Source: Sinohyriopsis cumingii
Lineage: Eukaryota > Mollusca > Bivalvia > Unionida > Unionidae
Length of the DNA stretch: 64,000 nucleotides
Direction: 5' to 3'
Assembly: GCA_028554795.2 (NCBI GenBank)
Contig: CM068829.1
Span: 130,278,016-130,342,015, forward strand
Positions 60,023 to 64,000 of the stretch are shown piece after piece; position 1 is the stretch's first letter; each line of letters opens with the position of its first letter. The position numbers and the translations under genes are program-made. The notes under the pieces are model-generated. The model was not told where the DNA came from. It worked only from the letters and a program-made list of their open reading frames with translations, and did not search any database.

Positions 60023-61185
60023 GTACTATGAGACCCTGTAGATGACAAAAGCTGGTCCAATTAGAAAGTTGAAGCTGAAATTTCGATGCATGTCGAGAAA
60101 TCCAACATCACGTGTTGGATGAAACTGCAAGTCCTTAAAGCTCCATTTTCTAGATCGAGACTTTAGATTTTAGATGTTGAATTATACAGTGGTGGTGTAA
60201 AGTTCTATTTCCTATGTCGACGTTTTACAGTGTATATTTTGAATTACACAGCAATGGTTGAAATTTCAATATCATATGTCTAGAACCCCAAATTCACACG
60301 TTGTGTGTAACTGTTTGTGATGAAAGTTCCATTTCATATGGTGAGTATTTATATTTCATCTGTTGAATTTCACAGCAACGAGAACCAGCCTCCTTGTTTA
60401 AAAATAACGCGGTCCGTTCACTAGAGCGACCTCTAGCGAAGAAATTAATAGTAATTCTCGACCTGTGAATGTTAACTTTCAAACTGTAAATGCATGAAAC
60501 GTAATGGCGCATCATAATTAAATACACGAACGATGTATTTTAATACTCAGTACCTTTTTGAATTGTTAAAGTGGACATTGTGTAATGTTACTTTTAACAC
60601 CAACACATCATTTCACCACATAAAAATAAAATTTATGACAAGCACAATAAAATGTCCAACCATCGCTGTGTAATTCAACCGATACAATCTAAAAAATCAA
60701 CATACGAAATGGAACTTTCAGCACAATCAATGTGATTAAACATGTTAAATTGAAACTCTCGACATATGACATTAAAATTTCAACAACCGCCGTGTAATTC
60801 AGAAGATACAATCGAAAAACTCGACATCGGACATAGAATTTTCAACCAGCTCTGTGTATTTCAACAGATGAAATCTAAATACTCAACATATGAAATGGAA
60901 CTTTCAACATAGACACTTTGAACCAATACGTAAATTAGGAATTCTCTACGTATGACATCGAAATTTCAACCACCGCCGTGTGATTCAAATAACACAATCT
61001 AAAACCTCTACTGTTAATTCAACAGATACAATCTAAAATCTCGACCTAGAAAATGGAACTTTAAAGACGAGCATTTTTGATACCATACATGAAATTGGAA
61101 TTCTAAACATATGCCATTAAAATTTCAACGGCAACGTTCTGACTGGACCAGCTTTTGTCCGCTTCGGCGCCTCATAGAGTACTGG
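60023..61185. repeat. Large inverted repeat with internal tandem units
   Basis: Left arm 60023-60385: AGTACTATGAGACCCTGTAG, ACAAAAGCTGGTCCAATTAG, TGAAATTTCGATGCATGTCG, then repeated blocks. Right arm about 60640-61185, inverted: it ends CGTTCTGACTGGACCAGC, TTTTGTCCGCTTCGGCGCC, TCATAGAGTACTGG, the complement of the left end. Both arms contain several copies of a unit of about 125 bp, made of a CATATGTCGAGAATTCCAAT block, a GAAAGTTCCATTTCATATG block and a GTTGAATTACACAGC block; the right arm holds more units. The centre (60386-60640) is unrelated. Either a foldback-type transposon or two opposed copies of a LINE 3' region (see findings). Confidence 0.75.
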
Positions 61186-62342
61186 TATAACTCTAAATGT
61201 TGAGGACAAAATATATGACGTACCATTATTTCAGTCCAGATGTTCACATTTCATACTCATCCAAATCTATTCCCATTCGTATACATTTTTATTACCCTTT
61301 CGCAGCACGTGCTCCTATAATTTATTTAAACTATCATTCGAACCACACTGAAAGGAAAACAAAATAATTTGCTTAATGTTCTTTCCTCGTTGAAATCCCA
61401 GAAAGGGTGATTGACCAAGATCAAATATCTCAGTCACGTATATAATATTTCCCGTATGTACTGAAATAATGGTAATCACTTTTGTTGGATCCAATACACT
61501 CTTTTCGACTTGGAATAAAATTAGTTTTCACGCTGCTGCTTTGACCTCTGATAACACGCATTGTCAGGACTTTGTCCAATTTACTGGGAGGTCCGAGTGT
61601 TTGAATTTAACGACGTATTAGCAGAGAAAATGTCTCTTTAATAGTCTAAAGGCAGTCCAGAATAAAATATTCCATTTTATTAGTCAGTAGTGTTATTGAA
61701 CATCCATTTAAAAGCAAGATTGCCAGATCAAATTGGTTTATACAGTATGTAAAATTAATTAACTTTAATGGTATGTAGCATAGGTCAAGACTGACCAAAG
61801 AAGAATCTTAATAGACAGGACCGTAACGAGGTCGAATTGAGCAACATGTTAAGCTAATTTCTACTCGCAAAAAATCGTGAAGAAGTTTCGAACTGTCTCG
61901 TAATCGGTTTCTTCCCAATAACTAATTTATTTTCATTTAAATTTTGACAGTTTGTGACCCTTTTTTATCATCTCCAAACTCCTTTTAACAGGTGACAGTC
62001 TGAACAATCCATCTTTGGGATAGGTGGGTGAGATGAGTTTTAATACCATTCCAACCTCCGATTTTATGTGTAAAGAGTCACAGATGGGTATGAATACCAC
62101 TTGTATAACTCAATGTTTTATCAATTTAAGAACAAAATAAAACCAAATTAATGCTTGGCGATAGTTTTATGTTGCCTGATATGCAACAACATTGCGCTAA
62201 ACAGTTTTGATTTAAATCAAGTATCTTCCAAAATATAATTTTTGGGTTTTTTTGTGTTTTTTTTTTTTAATATTTGGAAGTTTTACGGTTATAATCCCAC
62301 CATTGTCTGACTAAATGAAGAATAAATATAGTAAACTATTTA
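61186..62342. other. Non-coding stretch, no gene seen
   Basis: AT-rich, T-run at 62259-62268. No coding frame above 60 codons; nothing recognised. Confidence 0.4.
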
Positions 62343-62375
62343 GTGTTTATTTTATTTTATTTTATTTTATTTTAT
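62343..62375. repeat. (TTTTA)6 microsatellite
   Basis: Pentanucleotide run. Confidence 0.85.
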
Positions 62376-63248
62376 GTTGAAGGTCTTGGTTTAGAAACGC
62401 ATTTGTGAAAAACAATATCACTCGTCTAATTCTAGACAAACAATATAGTGCATGCCCAGATTATAAACAATGATGTCATTGATTAATATATGTATATTTT
62501 ATGATCAACAGTGATCAAGAAGAGGGTGGCCTTGAAAGAAGAGCAACATACATTTGTACATGAACAGTGAGGACAAGTAGCAAATGTTGAATAGAAAAAT
62601 GTAATCGATAATGACTGCCAAGAACATGCATGAAGATTAAAGTTCCATTGTCTTAGAAGCCATATACTTCAAATGAAAATCCAATTTTGAAGAATTTATG
62701 TTTTGTTTTGTTTTAAGAGAATGGTGTATCGGGGTCAATTCCGATTGTTATCTGCATTGCTGGCGAGACAAAAAAAAAATACAACGAATTAATTATTATA
62801 AAACCAGGTCGATTCTGACTGGTGGATTTTTGTAACGTCAGCTTCATTCGAAGATCCGAACTGGCATATGTTGCTCAAGTAAAACATTTTTTACCGTACA
62901 AAATGATGCTCGTTCAGAACACATACAATGTTAGAATATTTAAAAACATAAGCGGCATACACGGTTCCCAGTGTGGAAACGTAAGAGGAAGACGTGGGAA
63001 TGACTTTGATGGTAAAATGACATATATTATAGCAAATTAAGTCCACCACGGTATAACCGCCCCACCCAACTCCCCCCCCCAAAAAAAACAACAACAACAC
63101 AACAACAATCAAATAAAAGCCAAAAAAAATCCAAAGTCACAGAGGTCCATGTTATAACTTTCTTTTCATAGAATGATCTCGTTCATATTTAACAAATATT
63201 TCTCTTATAAAATAAATTTAGTTGCAGAAGATAAAGGTAACGAAGTCA
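62376..63248. other. Non-coding stretch, no gene seen
   Basis: Homopolymer C and A runs at 63075-63088. Frames at 62822-63040 (plus) and 62891-63112 (minus) overlap each other and show no family resemblance. Confidence 0.4.
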
Positions 63249-63260
63249 AGATAGATAGAC

Positions 63261-63299
<39 letters not shown>

Positions 63300-63410
63300 T
63301 AGATAGATAGACAGATAGATAGATTAGGTAGGTAGGTATGCAGATCAACTGATATGTATATTGGTAGGTAGATAGATAAATAGGTATGCATGAAGGTAGA
63401 CAGATAAGTA
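63249..63410. repeat. (ATAG/ACAG)n tetranucleotide tract
   Basis: ATAG and ACAG units in blocks to about 63325, then decaying GTAGGTAG and TAGATAGATA units to about 63410. Confidence 0.85.
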
Positions 63411-64000
63411 AATAAGAAGGTAGGAAGATATTAAACCTTTTGAGAAAGTACGGTACCAGCGAATCCTTCCAGTGACAGATCGACGGCAAATATAAACTAG
63501 GGGTCGTCTATATACGAGTGTGAATATTGATCGAAACGGATCTAATAAATCGATTAACTTACACAAACTTTTCACTTGAATACTGATGGATTTTTTTTGT
63601 GTGTACAGACTACTTTAACGTCTATACCTCCCTTGCATACACATAATTCCATGCGTCAGAGGTTTAATAGTATGGTCTTTTGAATAGTAAATGTACTCCC
63701 ATTCTCCCTATAGAAACGTCCAGAAATGTACAGCTGTATAAAATAAAGTCCGATTTCCAACTTGAAAGGAATCCATGACACTGTTTACACCGACATTGTC
63801 ACATCTCAGTATGACTACAACGCAAAGTTATCTGTTTTTATATGTAGCATTTTCAGTCAATTAGCAGAAGGAACAATAGCTAATCCCTAAATATGTATTC
63901 GAAATAATGGATTCATCGTTATTTAACCGCGTGTCAGCTAAATCAATAAGTTTGTTCAACCGATCGATCGATAAATCTCTAATTATGACAAGTATATCTA
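63411..64000. other. Unassigned right flank
   Basis: No gene recognised. A short CGATCGATCGATAA string lies at 63961. Confidence 0.4.

Overview
The window is AT-rich, repeat-laden, non-coding-dominated DNA from a metazoan. The content points to a marine lophotrochozoan, most likely a mollusc: a doublecortin-like kinase exon with an intron donor, several unrelated tRNA-derived SINE families, four kinds of LINE, hAT-like MITEs, a Gypsy-group LTR element and long microsatellites. I could not fix the species from sequence alone. There is no operon structure, rRNA, functional-looking tRNA or CRISPR array.

Layout: 0.2-2.4 kb is a 5'-truncated I/Nimb-type LINE with RNase H and a 3' region carrying two related hairpins. 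5.0-6.7 kb is a Tx1/L1-type LINE remnant. 6.7-15.8 kb is mostly empty, with three SINE-A copies. 15.8-16.6 kb is a 23-bp minisatellite. 16.7-18.9 kb holds two MITEs, a full SINE-B and a LINE scrap. 21-22.3 kb holds a recent 229-bp duplication. 23.1-29.5 kb is a broken Gypsy-type LTR retrotransposon with both LTRs, integrase before reverse transcriptase, and two SINE-A insertions (one in the 5' LTR, one in gag). 30-40 kb is non-coding with SINEs, hAT-like MITEs (one nested in another MITE) and an unnamed dispersed repeat. 40.4-42.2 kb is a reversed Jockey/CR1-group LINE. 45-50 kb has SINE-B copies, including a fold-back one, and a Polinton-type polymerase fossil. 52.07-52.22 kb is a possible terminal coding exon of an unrecognised gene.

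The only confident host gene is on the minus strand at 56454-57176. It is the first coding exon of a doublecortin-like kinase (DCLK) orthologue: it encodes DC domain 1 and most of DC domain 2, then a consensus splice donor. Its following exons would lie at lower coordinates; I recognised none in the remaining 56 kb, so the next intron may be very long and host to the repeats described above. To its right, 58.6-61.2 kb is a cluster of SINE fragments, an RTE-like LINE tail and a large inverted repeat built of internal repeats. The rest of the window is microsatellites and sequence in which I see nothing.
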